From Haloterrigena turkmenica DSM 5511 (GTDB taxonomy: Archaea > Halobacteriota > Halobacteria > Halobacteriales > Natrialbaceae): a stretch of DNA of 64,000 nt. The stretch spans positions 1,178,001 through 1,242,000 of the forward strand of contig NC_013743.1 of NCBI RefSeq assembly GCF_000025325.1, written 5' to 3'. This document shows positions 8,548 through 17,222 of this stretch, in pieces; within the stretch, counting starts at the first letter, position 1; the number at the start of each line of letters is the position of its first letter. Under the pieces are notes generated by a model that had not been told where the DNA came from, did not search any database, and worked only from the letters and a program-made list of their open reading frames with translations. The position numbers were made by a program, and so were the translations under genes.

Positions 8548-9135
8548 TCAATCAAGGAGCCGTTTGATCGTCGATACCGTAAACAGCAGCAGGATACAGG
8601 CGCTCAGCGCGATTCCAGAGAGGAACGTCGTGAACGGCAGTTCGAGTACCGCGCCGAGCAGCAGCGCGAATCCGAGGACCGTCGAGCCGACATAGTAATC
8701 GTCCAGCCCCGCGTCAGACTCGTCCTCGTCGCTCGAGTCCGTCTCCGGAGCGTCCTGCAGGTACTGATCGACCATATCCGCGAGCGGTTGCCGTTCGACG
8801 ATGCCGCGATTCTTCTGATAGTCGATGAGTCCCGCTTCGTCGAGCTTCGAGAGGTGGGACTGGTAGAGCGGAATGTAGACGCGCTGGCGTTGTTTCGACG
8901 TGAGCTCCTCGACGGTCGTATCGTGTTCCCACGCCGCGACCTGTTCGGCGATATCCCGCATACGCACGGGCTCAGTGGTGCCACGAAGGTACCTGAGAAC
9001 CAGCCGACGGCGTTCGTTTTGCAGGAGATGGAAGATATCGTCTTTGGAGAGCGACGCCTCGTCAGCGGGCCGCTCGTCTGCATCGGCCGTCTCTTCCTCA
9101 GCATTTCCTTCGGAGCTGATATGTGCTGCGTTCAT
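8548..9135 (-). CDS. DUF7344 winged-helix transcriptional regulator with two C-terminal membrane helices
   Basis: 195 residues. Residues about 30-125 form the winged-helix domain: DIFHLLQNERRRLVLRYL, MRDIAEQVAAWE and the hallmark RQRVYIPLYQSHLSKLDEAGLIDY. Two hydrophobic helices close the protein (residues about 145-190). The arrangement suggests a DNA-binding head tethered to the membrane. Its close relative at 53879 shares the whole VYIPLYQSHL block. The start at 9135 is supported by a TATA box at 9165-9171. The target genes are not known; the adjacent glycan locus is the obvious candidate. Confidence 0.85.
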   Translation of the reverse strand: MNAAHISSEGNAEEETADADERPADEASLSKDDIFHLLQNERRRLVLRYLRGTTEPVRMRDIAEQVAAWEHDTTVEELTSKQRQRVYIPLYQSHLSKLDEAGLIDYQKNRGIVERQPLADMVDQYLQDAPETDSSDEDESDAGLDDYYVGSTVLGFALLLGAVLELPFTTFLSGIALSACILLLFTVSTIKRLLD

Positions 9136-9164
9136 TGCGCCAATCTCCCCTATTCAGAAGTGTG

Positions 9165-9171
9165 TAATAAA
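9165..9171 (-). promoter_or_regulatory. TATA box of DUF7344 gene at 9135
   Basis: TTTATTA on the minus strand, about 33 bases before the ATG, giving a leader of only a few bases. Confidence 0.5.
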
Positions 9172-9460
9172 GGGTGGAAACCGTATCTCTCAACCGAACT
9201 CGTTTTAACTATTTTCACGAACGCAATCGATTCTTTTACTTTATTTTAAAACAGCAGCACAGGTGCTGTTGGGCCATAATTCGGCACATTCGTGAATAAG
9301 ACGTTATTTTGTTACTATATCTAAAATCCGTAAATATATCAAAGATACTGTACTGAATTTCCTATTGTTGTGACGGTTGGGACGCTCTAGAACGGACGAA
9401 AGGTACTTAAGTCGAATTAGTATCTGATATCTGGTATATCCCGGGGTGAAGACCCCCCGA

Positions 9461-9473
9461 TTGACCGGGTCAA
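9461..9473. promoter_or_regulatory. Perfect palindrome upstream of DUF1616 promoter
   Basis: TTGACCGGGTCAA, two 6-base arms around one base, lies about 20 bases upstream of the TATA-like element of the gene at 9526. That position suits an activator or repressor site. Assignment is by position and symmetry only. Confidence 0.4.
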
Positions 9474-9525
9474 AGCGGCTTATCGGGCCGATAATAAACC
9501 ACACGCCGGTCGAATAACGCCGATA

Positions 9526-10518
9526 ATGAGCGACAGTCAATGGTGGTTCCTCGATTTGGCGGCGGTGATCGCGTTTACCGGCGCCCTCACATTCGGCATC
9601 GTTTCCGGAATCGACGGCGTGATACGAACCGCGATAGCACTCCCGATGGTTCTCTGTCTTCCCGGGTATGCGTTCGTCTCGATCCTGTTTCCGTCAGAAC
9701 CGACCGACGAGTACCAGTCGTTCGATACACTGAAAACCGGACTCGAGACGCCGCGTCTGGTGAGCGGTGGACTCGAGTCGGTCGAACGGTTCGTCCTGTC
9801 GGTCGTCTTTAGTATCGCCCTCGTTCCGGCGGTCACCCTTTTCGCGTCCGTTACCCCTCGGGGTATCACTGCGGAAACGGTGCTCCTCGGGCTTGCGTCG
9901 CTGACCGTCGTGCTGTCGCTGCTCGCGATCGCGTCTCGCTACCGGTGTCCGGCGGAGCGACGGTTCGCACCATCGGTATCTGTGGGGTCGCTATTCTTCT
10001 CCCGGGAGCGACCGAACGTCTACGAGCGACTCAATCCGCGACCGTACAACGTCGCGATCGCCGTCGGGCTGGTGGTGCTGCTCGCGAGCGCCGGGTTCGC
10101 GGCCACCAACCCGCCACAGGGTGACGGCTTCACTGAGCTTTCGGTCGAAACCGAGAACGTCACGGGCGAGACCGACACGATGTACAACTCGACGTACACC
10201 GCCGGCCAGGCCGAAGACCTGCAGGTGACGATCACGAACCAGGAACACGCCGAACGCGACTACACGACGGTCGTCCTGCTCGAACGAGTCGAACAGGGGG
10301 ACGGCGACGAGGCGAACGTCACGGAGCGCAACGAACTCGCCCGGGCGTCTGTGACGGTCGCCGACGGCGAGACGCGCAAGCAGTCACTCGAGATCACGCC
10401 GACGATGTCCGGCGACGATCTTCGGATCACGGTGTTGCTCTACCAGGGGGAGGCGCCGTCGGAGCCAGCGGCCGAGGACGCCTACCGAACGATGCATCTT
10501 CCGGTCGTGGTCGAATAG
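9526..10518 (+). CDS. DUF1616 membrane protein
   Basis: 330 residues. Two hydrophobic helices occupy residues about 10-55, with PMVLCLPGYAFVSILFP typical of DUF1616. Two more lie near 85-135 and one near 170-190. The remaining C-terminal part is predicted extracellular, with NVT and NST glycosylation sequons and a beta-rich domain. In haloarchaea DUF1616 proteins often sit in surface-glycan or S-layer gene groups, but no activity is established that I know of. The start follows a TATA-like element at 9491. Confidence 0.8.
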   Translation: MSDSQWWFLDLAAVIAFTGALTFGIVSGIDGVIRTAIALPMVLCLPGYAFVSILFPSEPTDEYQSFDTLKTGLETPRLVSGGLESVERFVLSVVFSIALVPAVTLFASVTPRGITAETVLLGLASLTVVLSLLAIASRYRCPAERRFAPSVSVGSLFFSRERPNVYERLNPRPYNVAIAVGLVVLLASAGFAATNPPQGDGFTELSVETENVTGETDTMYNSTYTAGQAEDLQVTITNQEHAERDYTTVVLLERVEQGDGDEANVTERNELARASVTVADGETRKQSLEITPTMSGDDLRITVLLYQGEAPSEPAAEDAYRTMHLPVVVE

Positions 10519-10620
10519 CCGTAGTCCTGAGAACGCTCGCCGTCGCGTACGCACCGTACTCGCTGAGCGCGTAATCGATCGCAGGTCGCCGTCGACGCGG
10601 GACGATCGGTATCGTCATCG

Positions 10621-11052
10621 GAGCCTTCTACCAGATTCTGTCGACGAGCCGCCGTTCTGGATGGCCGGCGCCATGCTATCGATAGGATCGACCACTCGCC
10701 GTTCGTCGCGCCGCTGTTCTAGCTCGTTCTCGCCGTCGTCGCCGGTCGTCGTGGTGTCGAGAGCCGATAGCGCGGGGTGCGTTCGCGCTCGCTCACGCCG
10801 TTCACGTGGTACCTGACGTATACGATCCGACACGACCGGAACGCGGGATCGTGGTTCGGGTCGTCCTGTGGCCGTTCCCCTCGGCGCCGACGGCCAATTA
10901 CGGCGGCTTTTTCGACTACGTCGTCGCTATCTTCTCGGGTAGGTCCGCCAGTTCGTCACGGACGGGCTGTCGCCGCTGCTCTTCCGTCAGATCGATTCGT
11001 GATCGCTCTCACAGCGCTGTGGCTGTCCGACGGGCGCCACGGGTCAATCTGA
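10621..11052 (+). pseudogene. Remnant of a membrane-bound metal-dependent hydrolase-like (YdjM/DUF457-type) gene
   Basis: Three consecutive pieces in different frames resemble one haloarchaeal membrane protein family. The first reads IDHSPFVAPLF, a stop at 10720-10722, then LVLAVVAG and a second stop at 10768-10770. The second, in another frame, reads FALAHAVHVVPDVYDP, VVLWPFPSAP and YGGFFDYV. The third returns to the first frame and ends ALWLSDG before a stop at 11050. Intact relatives, as I recall them, carry an AHS-type motif, a G-x-x-x-H-x-x-x-D helix and an LLWP segment in this order. Two frame changes and two stops imply an inactivated gene. Family assignment is from memory. Confidence 0.5.
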
Positions 11053-11531
11053 CATCTGGCGATGGCTACACGGCTATCTCGAGCCGTGACAGCCGTCTCG
11101 AACTGACGCCGAAACAGCCGGTCCCCGTCGGTCGCCGACGGCCGCTGATCGCGCTGCAATCGCCACCATTGGTTCGGCTGGCGCTCCGTTTTCGAGCATC
11201 CGCGATTCGGGTGTAGTCGGTCACGGCTCGAGTCAGAGGGTCACGACTCGAGTGAACCAGCGGATCATCGGAACGGTATCTGAAGTCTGCGTTCGGGAGA
11301 CGCAACTCCGTCGGCGGAATACGAGTAAAGCGACGGCTCGAGAGAGAAAGGGGCTCGAGGTCGATACCGTGTCGCTCGGTGCGATCGAATCGCACCGGTA
11401 CCGGACGCTCTCGTGACGACGGTGTCGCTGTGCTCAGTGGCCTCGAGATATCAACGCTCGCTTCCGTTGAGACGTCGATGTCGATTCGATCGAGAAACGG
11501 AGACAGCGAGAGTCGCAGTGACGCCCGTGGC
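11053..11531. other. Intergenic region, no gene recognised
   Basis: About 480 bases between the broken gene and the end of the 664-residue membrane protein gene. Open frames on both strands are Ser/Arg-rich and lack domain-like segments. The inexact pair GGCTCGAGTCAGAGG and ACGACTCGAGTGAACC near 11225-11260 is the only visible structure. Confidence 0.4.
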
Positions 11532-13526
11532 CTACTCGGTGGCCGGCGAGGGCGTACACATCGTTACGTCGCCGTTCGTGTACACCGTGGCCTGGTTCGG
11601 GCCACAGAGCCGGTCCGCAGTGGCCTGCTCGATCCGGCCCGCTCCGTCGGCGTTAGCGAAGTAGACCGCCTCGTTCGCGGCGGCCGTCCGATAGACCACG
11701 TAGTCGTGGTCGGCGGCCCCGCCGTCCGGGACCGTCGCGGTGTCCGTCGACGGATAGGCGCCGGTCCGGCCGAACAGCGTCTGATACGGATGGTCGGTGT
11801 ACAGCCGCTGGTCTGGTCGGATCTCGCTGCCGTCGGGTGAACCGGTCATCTCGCCGATCGATCCGACTGCGGCCAGCTCCGACTCCTCGTAGGCGAGTTG
11901 TTCGTGGTGTTCCTCGAAGACCGGATTGTCGATGTTGCTCTCCGAGGCCACGATCATCGCGCCCGGGTAGACGAGCGTGAACAGCAGGAGGACGACGACG
12001 ACCAGCGCGGGCGCGAGCCCCCGATCGAGCGTTCGCAGTCCGATCGCACCGAGGATCGCCATCGGCGCGTAGAGGAACGCGAACCAGCGGTTCGGGATGA
12101 ACGTGTGGATCCCGAACATCGGGAACCCCATGACGAACACCAGCATGAACGCCGCCGCGAGCAGCAGCGTGAACACCGACTGCTCGGCCCGGCGCCGGTG
12201 GACGATGTACAGGCAGCCGACGAACGTCGCCCCGAGCAGGAAGAGAAAGCCCAGCTCTTCGACGTAGGGGACGACTTGGTCGAGCAGCGTCGTCACCGCC
12301 TCTGCGGCCCCGGCCTCCTCGCCACCGCTCGAACCGCTCGCGATGTTGAGGAAGCCGGCGCTCTCCTCGACGGTCTGGCGGAAGTAGCTCAGCACGGTCG
12401 CGAGGAACGAGTTCTGGCGGTACGGCGTCAGCGACCAGACGAAGATGGTCAGCCCGACGTTGAAGACGACGAGGCCGACGAGGTTGACCGGCTTCTTCGT
12501 CCGGAACACGCTCGAGTCGAGTCGCGTCAGCCCGAGCGGGCCGATCTCGAAGACCATCTGGGCGACGAACGCCGCGAGCAGCAACACGAGCATGATGAAT
12601 GTCGACACCTGGTGGGTGAGGATCACGGCGACGCTCGAGAGGAGCAACAGCACGAAGTCCCGGGTCGTGTACTCGATGCGCATCACCCGGAGCAACGCGT
12701 ACAGCATCGCGAGGAAGAAGACCAGCCCCATACTCGTCGGGATGAGGTGGAGCCCCCACATCGACACGTGACTGGCGAGCGCGTACACCGCCGCCGCCAG
12801 CGTCGCCCACCGCTTCGAGACGAGCAGGTTCCCCCCGGCGTAGACGAGCAGGACCGAGATCGGCATCACGACGCCGAGCGTGAGGTACAGCGCGGAGCGC
12901 AGCGACACGTCGAACAGCATCGACGAAGCGGTGACCAGCAGGTGGTAGAACGGCGAGGCGTAGTGCTTATCGTGGGAGATCGCGCCGACGCGCCCCTCCG
13001 TCACGATCTGTTCGGTCAGCCCCATGTGCGTCCAGACGTCGATCCCGATGAACCCAGGCGTCGCGTAGAGCGCGGTCCCGCGGAAGACGAGCGCGAAGAG
13101 GACGACTTGCAGCAACAACAGTCGGGCGTTGAAGTCCCGGTCGCTCGCGAAGCAGATCTGGCCGACCACGAGGGCCCCGACGACGCTCGCGAGGACGAAA
13201 AACGGGACCGTTCGAGCGCCCTCGAGGACCGTCAGGACGACCATCGCCGCGAGCCCGAGGAGGACGACCGTCGGGAGCGACATCGTTACCTTCGACGGGA
13301 GCGTCAGGCGGGCGTCGTCGGTCGTCTGCTGTCGTTGATACAGATAGACGAGGTACAGGATACACGCCGTCCCGAGGACCACTGGGACGGTGTTGAGATA
13401 GACCTGCGACGCGAAGAATCGCAAGGGGAACAACACCAGTGCGATCAGGAGTCCACCGATCGCCGCGACGGTGTCGAGTCGAAACGGTCGAAGCTCCGAG
13501 AGCCGCCCGACCGGATTACGTCCCAT
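11532..13526 (-). CDS. Polytopic membrane protein, probable GT-C-type glycosyltransferase
   Basis: 664 residues with roughly 12-14 hydrophobic helices from residue 18 to about 530, then a soluble C-terminal domain of about 130 residues. The segment GIDVWTHMGL (161-170), in what would be an external loop, carries the acidic residue expected of GT-C enzymes. These use polyprenyl-phosphate sugars on the outer face. It is the last gene of a minus-strand operon, overlapping the GT4 gene by 11 bases, so it may act late in glycan assembly or transfer. A flippase or polymerase role is possible, since GT-C membership rests on layout rather than a strict motif. Confidence 0.72.
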   Translation of the reverse strand: MGRNPVGRLSELRPFRLDTVAAIGGLLIALVLFPLRFFASQVYLNTVPVVLGTACILYLVYLYQRQQTTDDARLTLPSKVTMSLPTVVLLGLAAMVVLTVLEGARTVPFFVLASVVGALVVGQICFASDRDFNARLLLLQVVLFALVFRGTALYATPGFIGIDVWTHMGLTEQIVTEGRVGAISHDKHYASPFYHLLVTASSMLFDVSLRSALYLTLGVVMPISVLLVYAGGNLLVSKRWATLAAAVYALASHVSMWGLHLIPTSMGLVFFLAMLYALLRVMRIEYTTRDFVLLLLSSVAVILTHQVSTFIMLVLLLAAFVAQMVFEIGPLGLTRLDSSVFRTKKPVNLVGLVVFNVGLTIFVWSLTPYRQNSFLATVLSYFRQTVEESAGFLNIASGSSGGEEAGAAEAVTTLLDQVVPYVEELGFLFLLGATFVGCLYIVHRRRAEQSVFTLLLAAAFMLVFVMGFPMFGIHTFIPNRWFAFLYAPMAILGAIGLRTLDRGLAPALVVVVLLLFTLVYPGAMIVASESNIDNPVFEEHHEQLAYEESELAAVGSIGEMTGSPDGSEIRPDQRLYTDHPYQTLFGRTGAYPSTDTATVPDGGAADHDYVVYRTAAANEAVYFANADGAGRIEQATADRLCGPNQATVYTNGDVTMCTPSPATE

Positions 13527-14475
13527 GGCCCACCCCCGTAGGCTGCCCCGAGCGGTCGGGGCGCTCGAGGACGCGTCGGTACACTTCGTGGAGGCGGTCT
13601 CCCAGCGCCTCGAGGCGCAGTCCGTCGATGACGTCGCGGCCGTCGGACCGCCCGCGAACGGCGGCGACCCGCTCGAGGCCGGCGATCAGGTCGTCGTCGT
13701 CGTCGCTGACGACGCAGGCGGTTACATCGCCGATCGTCTCGCGGACGAAACCGACGTCGGTCGAGACGATCGGCAGGTTACACGCGGCAGCCTCTTTGAC
13801 GACCATCGGTCCGCTCTCGCGTTTCGACGTGACGAGGAGGACGTCGCTGGCGTTCATGTAGTAGGGAATCTCTTCGTAGTCGACGCCACAGACCGGACGT
13901 AACTCGAGGTCGGCGTCGGCCCGTTCGACGAGTCGGCGCGCCCGCGGGAAGTCCTTGACCGCGCGCTCGGTGTCGTACGGGAAGAGCGCGATCGGTCGGT
14001 CGGTCTCCCAGCCGACGTGTTCTCGGGCCTCTACCTGGGGAATCGGCCTGAACTGCCCGGTGTCGACGCCGAAGGGGATCACGTGGTGGTCGGTCTCGAG
14101 CGCCTCGGACATGGGCTGACTCGGAACGACCGTCGCGTCGGCCGCGCGGGCCGCACGTCGACTGAGCCACCGGAGCCACGAGTGGTCGCTCATCAGGTCC
14201 GTGCCCCAGAGACTCACCACGACGGGCCGAGTCGGCTGGGCGAATGCGAACGGCGTCGTGAGCCCGTAGTTCGCGTGGATCAGATCGTACTCGCCCGAGC
14301 GGATCTCCGAGAGGACGGCCGGATAGAACCGGGCGTAGTCCGCCGGCGATCGGCCGCCGGCGTCGTCCGCTCCGGGGACGGTACAGACCGTGCAGTCGAC
14401 GCCGCGCTCCTCGAGGACCGATACCTGGTGGTCGAAAAACGGCCGCGGTGAGGTGACCAATTGGAGTACGTTCAT
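13516..14475 (-). CDS. Family 4 glycosyltransferase
   Basis: 319 residues from ATG 14475, whose first bases overlap the stop of the upstream gene (ATGA, 14472-14475). The N-terminal domain shows NVLQLVTSPRPFFDHQVSVL, and the middle has LIHANYGLTTPFAFA and VVSLWGTDLM. The C-terminal nucleotide-sugar domain has YYMNASDVLLVTSKRESGPMVVKEAAACNLPIVSTDVG, i.e. the ESGP/E-x7-E GT-B retaining signature. It should act at the cytoplasmic face on a lipid-linked glycan. The translational coupling to DUF354 and the nucleotide-sugar dehydrogenase argues for one pathway. Confidence 0.87.
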   Translation of the reverse strand: MNVLQLVTSPRPFFDHQVSVLEERGVDCTVCTVPGADDAGGRSPADYARFYPAVLSEIRSGEYDLIHANYGLTTPFAFAQPTRPVVVSLWGTDLMSDHSWLRWLSRRAARAADATVVPSQPMSEALETDHHVIPFGVDTGQFRPIPQVEAREHVGWETDRPIALFPYDTERAVKDFPRARRLVERADADLELRPVCGVDYEEIPYYMNASDVLLVTSKRESGPMVVKEAAACNLPIVSTDVGFVRETIGDVTACVVSDDDDDLIAGLERVAAVRGRSDGRDVIDGLRLEALGDRLHEVYRRVLERPDRSGQPTGVGHGT

Positions 14476-15581
14476 GGTTCGGTCGGATTCGTCGTGGCGG
14501 TCGAGCGATCCGGTTCGGGCGTTCGCGCGTGCGTTTCTAGCTGTTCGACGACGAGGTCGGTCACGTCGATCCGTTCCGACAGCAACTGCTGATGGCGTTG
14601 CGTCCACGTTTCGGACGGCTCCTCGAGGACCGACACGGCCCGCTCGAGTCCGCGGACGTGTCGCCGTTCGCCGGTGTACTCGAACAGGAGACCGTACTCC
14701 GCGTCGAGCTCCGTCGTGTACCCCAGCGAGAGCGGGTTGACGTAGACCGACGGCGTGCCGAGGACCGCGGCTTCCGCTGCGGTCGTCGCGCCCTCGCTCA
14801 GGACGATATCGGCGTGCGCGAGCAGGTCGTGGAGTCGCTCGGGCGCCGTCTCGAAGGCGTAGCCCGCGAGCTCCGCGGGCGGTTCGCCCTCGGCCGAGAG
14901 CAGGACCTCGACGCCGGCGTCCTCGAGCCGGTCGACGACCTCGCGGGGGTCGTCGAACCCGCCGTGGCCGACGTCGTGGGAGGCTTCCCAGCTACTGAGT
15001 CGAACGACGGCGAATCGGTCGTCCGGCGAGAGCCCGACCGACTCGAGGACGGTCGGATCCGGCTCGAATCGGTCGGGGTGGAGGTAGGCGAGTTCGTGGT
15101 AGCCCGGATAGCGTACCTGTTTCGAACCGATCTCCCCCCGATAGCACGACGGCGTGCAGATCACGTCCGCGAACGGGTAGGCGAGCTTCGTGATGAGCGT
15201 CGCGTGTTCGGTGTCGTAAAAGACGACGCTCGTCGTCCGCAACGCTGCGGCGACGTGGGCGGCGGCGACGCCGCCGATCGCCGTGATGACGTCCGGATCG
15301 ATCCGACGGGCCCGGGCCAGCAGCTTCGCCTCGTAGGTCGCCTGAACTGCGGCCAGCGAGACCAGCGAGTCGGACGCGCCGGCGAGCACCTCGTGGTCGA
15401 TGTCGTAGGCCTCGAGGAGGTCGATCGCCACGTCGCTCTCGCGGGCGAAGACGTGGACCTCGTGGCCGCGGGACCGAAGCTCCGCGATGGGGTGGCGAAA
15501 GAAGTGGACGTGACCCGGATGCTGGATCGTCACGACGACTCGCTTCGTTCCCGTCGAGGTCGGGTGGGAGCGTGCCGTCAT
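14472..15581 (-). CDS. DUF354 protein, UDP-GlcNAc 2-epimerase/GT-B-like
   Basis: 369 residues. The start TIQHPGHVHFFRHPIAELRSRGHEV and the ITAIGGVAAAHVAAALRTTSVVFYDTEHA segment are typical of archaeal DUF354 proteins. The C-terminal half has IVLSEGATTAAEAAVLGTPS, the GT-B nucleotide-binding region shared with non-hydrolysing epimerases. DUF354 members are usually found beside nucleotide-sugar enzymes and may be epimerases or transferases; the exact reaction is unsettled. The gene overlaps both its upstream and downstream partners by four bases, so the three are translationally coupled. Confidence 0.83.
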   Translation of the reverse strand: MTARSHPTSTGTKRVVVTIQHPGHVHFFRHPIAELRSRGHEVHVFARESDVAIDLLEAYDIDHEVLAGASDSLVSLAAVQATYEAKLLARARRIDPDVITAIGGVAAAHVAAALRTTSVVFYDTEHATLITKLAYPFADVICTPSCYRGEIGSKQVRYPGYHELAYLHPDRFEPDPTVLESVGLSPDDRFAVVRLSSWEASHDVGHGGFDDPREVVDRLEDAGVEVLLSAEGEPPAELAGYAFETAPERLHDLLAHADIVLSEGATTAAEAAVLGTPSVYVNPLSLGYTTELDAEYGLLFEYTGERRHVRGLERAVSVLEEPSETWTQRHQQLLSERIDVTDLVVEQLETHARTPEPDRSTATTNPTEP

Positions 15582-16963
15582 AACCGTCGGTAGACGAACC
15601 CCGCTTCGCAGGCCGCGTCTTCGTCGAACGTTCCGGTCACGTCGACCAGCGCCGGGTCCTCGGCGAGTTCGGAGGCTACCGCCTCGAGATCGAGTTGCTC
15701 GAACTCCGCGTGGGGTGTCGCGACCACGACGGCGTCGAATCCCTCGAACGAGAGGCGTTCTTGGACGTCCAGTTCGAACGCGTCTTCGACCGTCTCGTCG
15801 TCCGCGAACGGATCGAAGCCCGCGATGTCGATATCGTACTCCGCGAGGCGCTCGACGACGTCCGCGACCTTCGAGCTCCGGATGTCGCCGACGCCGGACT
15901 TGTACGACAGTCCAAGAACGAGGACGCGACTGTCTCGAAGCGTCTTGTGGCAGTTGTTCAGCGCCTTGATCGTCAGCTCGGCGACGTGGTCGGGGACCGA
16001 CTCGTTGACCGTTCGACTCGTGCGCACGAGTTCGGGCTCGAACCCTTCGCGAGCCGATCGATGGGCCAGGAAGTACGGGTCGACCGGAATGCAGTGACCG
16101 CCGACCAGCCCCGGCCGATAGTCGTGGAAGTTCCACTTCGTGCCCGCGGCCTCGAGGACCGCCTGGGTGTCGACGTCCATCCGCTCTAGGGCCATCGAGA
16201 GCTCGTTAACGAAGGCGATGTTGAGGTCTCGCTGGGTGTTCTCGACGACCTTGCTGGCCTCGGCGACCTCGATCGACGGCGCGCGGTGGACGCCCGCGTC
16301 GACGACCGACTCGTAGAGGGCCGCCACGTCCTCGAGGACCTTCTCGTCCTGGGCGCCGACGACCTTGACGACGTCCGCGAGACCGTGTTCCTCGTCGCCG
16401 GGCGTCGCGCGCTCCGGCGAGTAGCCGACGAAGAACCCCTCGCCCGCGGTGAGATCCGAGGCGTCCTCGAGTGCAGGAACGAGAACCTCGCGCGTCGTCC
16501 CCGGGTAGACAGTCGACTCGAGGATCACCGTCGTCCCGGGTTTCATCTTCGAGCCGACGGTGGTCGCGGCGCTCTCGACGTAGTTCAGGTCCGGCCGGTC
16601 GTCCTCGTCGATGGGCGTCGGGACGGCGATGATGACGTAATCCGCGTCACCGATCTGGCTGGCATCGGTCGTGTAGGAGATATCGTCGTTCTGAACCGCC
16701 TCGTCCGAAAGGTCGCCGGTCGTATCGACGCCGGACTGCAGCCGGTCGACCGTCGACTCGTCGACGTCGTAGCCGATAACGCGGTAGTCCGACTGCGCGA
16801 AACCGACCGCGAGCGGAAGCCCGACGTAGCCGAGGCCGACGACGCAGATCGTCGCTGTCTGGCCGGACTGTTCGTCGGCGTGTTCCTCGCTGTCCGACTG
16901 GAAGGCGTACTCGCTGTGCCGTTCGTCCGCTCGGTTCTTCGTGTCGCTCAGTGTCGTAGTCAT
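15578..16963 (-). CDS. UDP/GDP-sugar dehydrogenase (UDP-N-acetylhexosamine or UDP-glucose 6-dehydrogenase family)
   Basis: 461 residues. An acidic, non-conserved N-terminus of about 35 residues precedes the NAD-binding VVGLGYVGLP (41-50). STVYPGTT and the catalytic region GLVGGHCIPVDP, with its active Cys near residue 290, identify the family that oxidises C6 of a nucleotide sugar to a uronate in two NAD-dependent steps. The resemblance is to the WecC/VipA group, so an N-acetylmannosaminuronate or N-acetylgalactosaminuronate product is likely but not certain. First gene of a four-gene operon running down to 11532. Confidence 0.87.
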   Translation of the reverse strand: MTTTLSDTKNRADERHSEYAFQSDSEEHADEQSGQTATICVVGLGYVGLPLAVGFAQSDYRVIGYDVDESTVDRLQSGVDTTGDLSDEAVQNDDISYTTDASQIGDADYVIIAVPTPIDEDDRPDLNYVESAATTVGSKMKPGTTVILESTVYPGTTREVLVPALEDASDLTAGEGFFVGYSPERATPGDEEHGLADVVKVVGAQDEKVLEDVAALYESVVDAGVHRAPSIEVAEASKVVENTQRDLNIAFVNELSMALERMDVDTQAVLEAAGTKWNFHDYRPGLVGGHCIPVDPYFLAHRSAREGFEPELVRTSRTVNESVPDHVAELTIKALNNCHKTLRDSRVLVLGLSYKSGVGDIRSSKVADVVERLAEYDIDIAGFDPFADDETVEDAFELDVQERLSFEGFDAVVVATPHAEFEQLDLEAVASELAEDPALVDVTGTFDEDAACEAGFVYRRL

Positions 16964-17222
16964 GGTTGAGACGGGTTCTGGGCCGTTACACGATCGCGTG
17001 CAACGGTGACTGTCCGGGCCTGTGCCGCTCTTGGTCTTCGATCGAACCGAGAAGGCTGGGGCGGTTTACTATAGCCGGGATAAACGATTGCAACAGACGA
17101 ATCCGACGAGTGACCCCCCCTTCCCGGCGACGAACCGCCGATTTAGGAAACTGCGACGACAGCCGCTTAGAATACTGTTAAACGGGCTTATACGGACCTA
17201 TAATGAAGAGGGGAGAACGCCC

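Larger units (their letters stand above)
9136..9525. other. A+T-rich divergent intergenic region with palindromes
   Basis: No gene is visible between the DUF7344 and DUF1616 genes. The A+T content is much higher than in the flanks. Structured elements are CAGCAC-AG-GTGCTG at 9255-9268, GGGGT-GAAG-ACCCC at 9443-9456 and TTGACC-G-GGTCAA at 9461-9473. A TATA-like ATAATAAA at 9491-9498 precedes the gene at 9526. These are candidate operators for one or both divergent genes. Confidence 0.5.

Noticed and set aside
11898-13541. 547-residue plus-strand frame rich in Arg, Glu and Asp
   Set aside because: It mirrors the 664-residue membrane protein gene; its composition is that of an antisense shadow in high-GC DNA and there is no domain.
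15582-16136. N-terminal extension of the DUF354 gene to 16136
   Set aside because: It lies within the nucleotide-sugar dehydrogenase gene in another frame; the ATG at 15579-15581 overlaps that gene's stop in a normal ATGA coupling.
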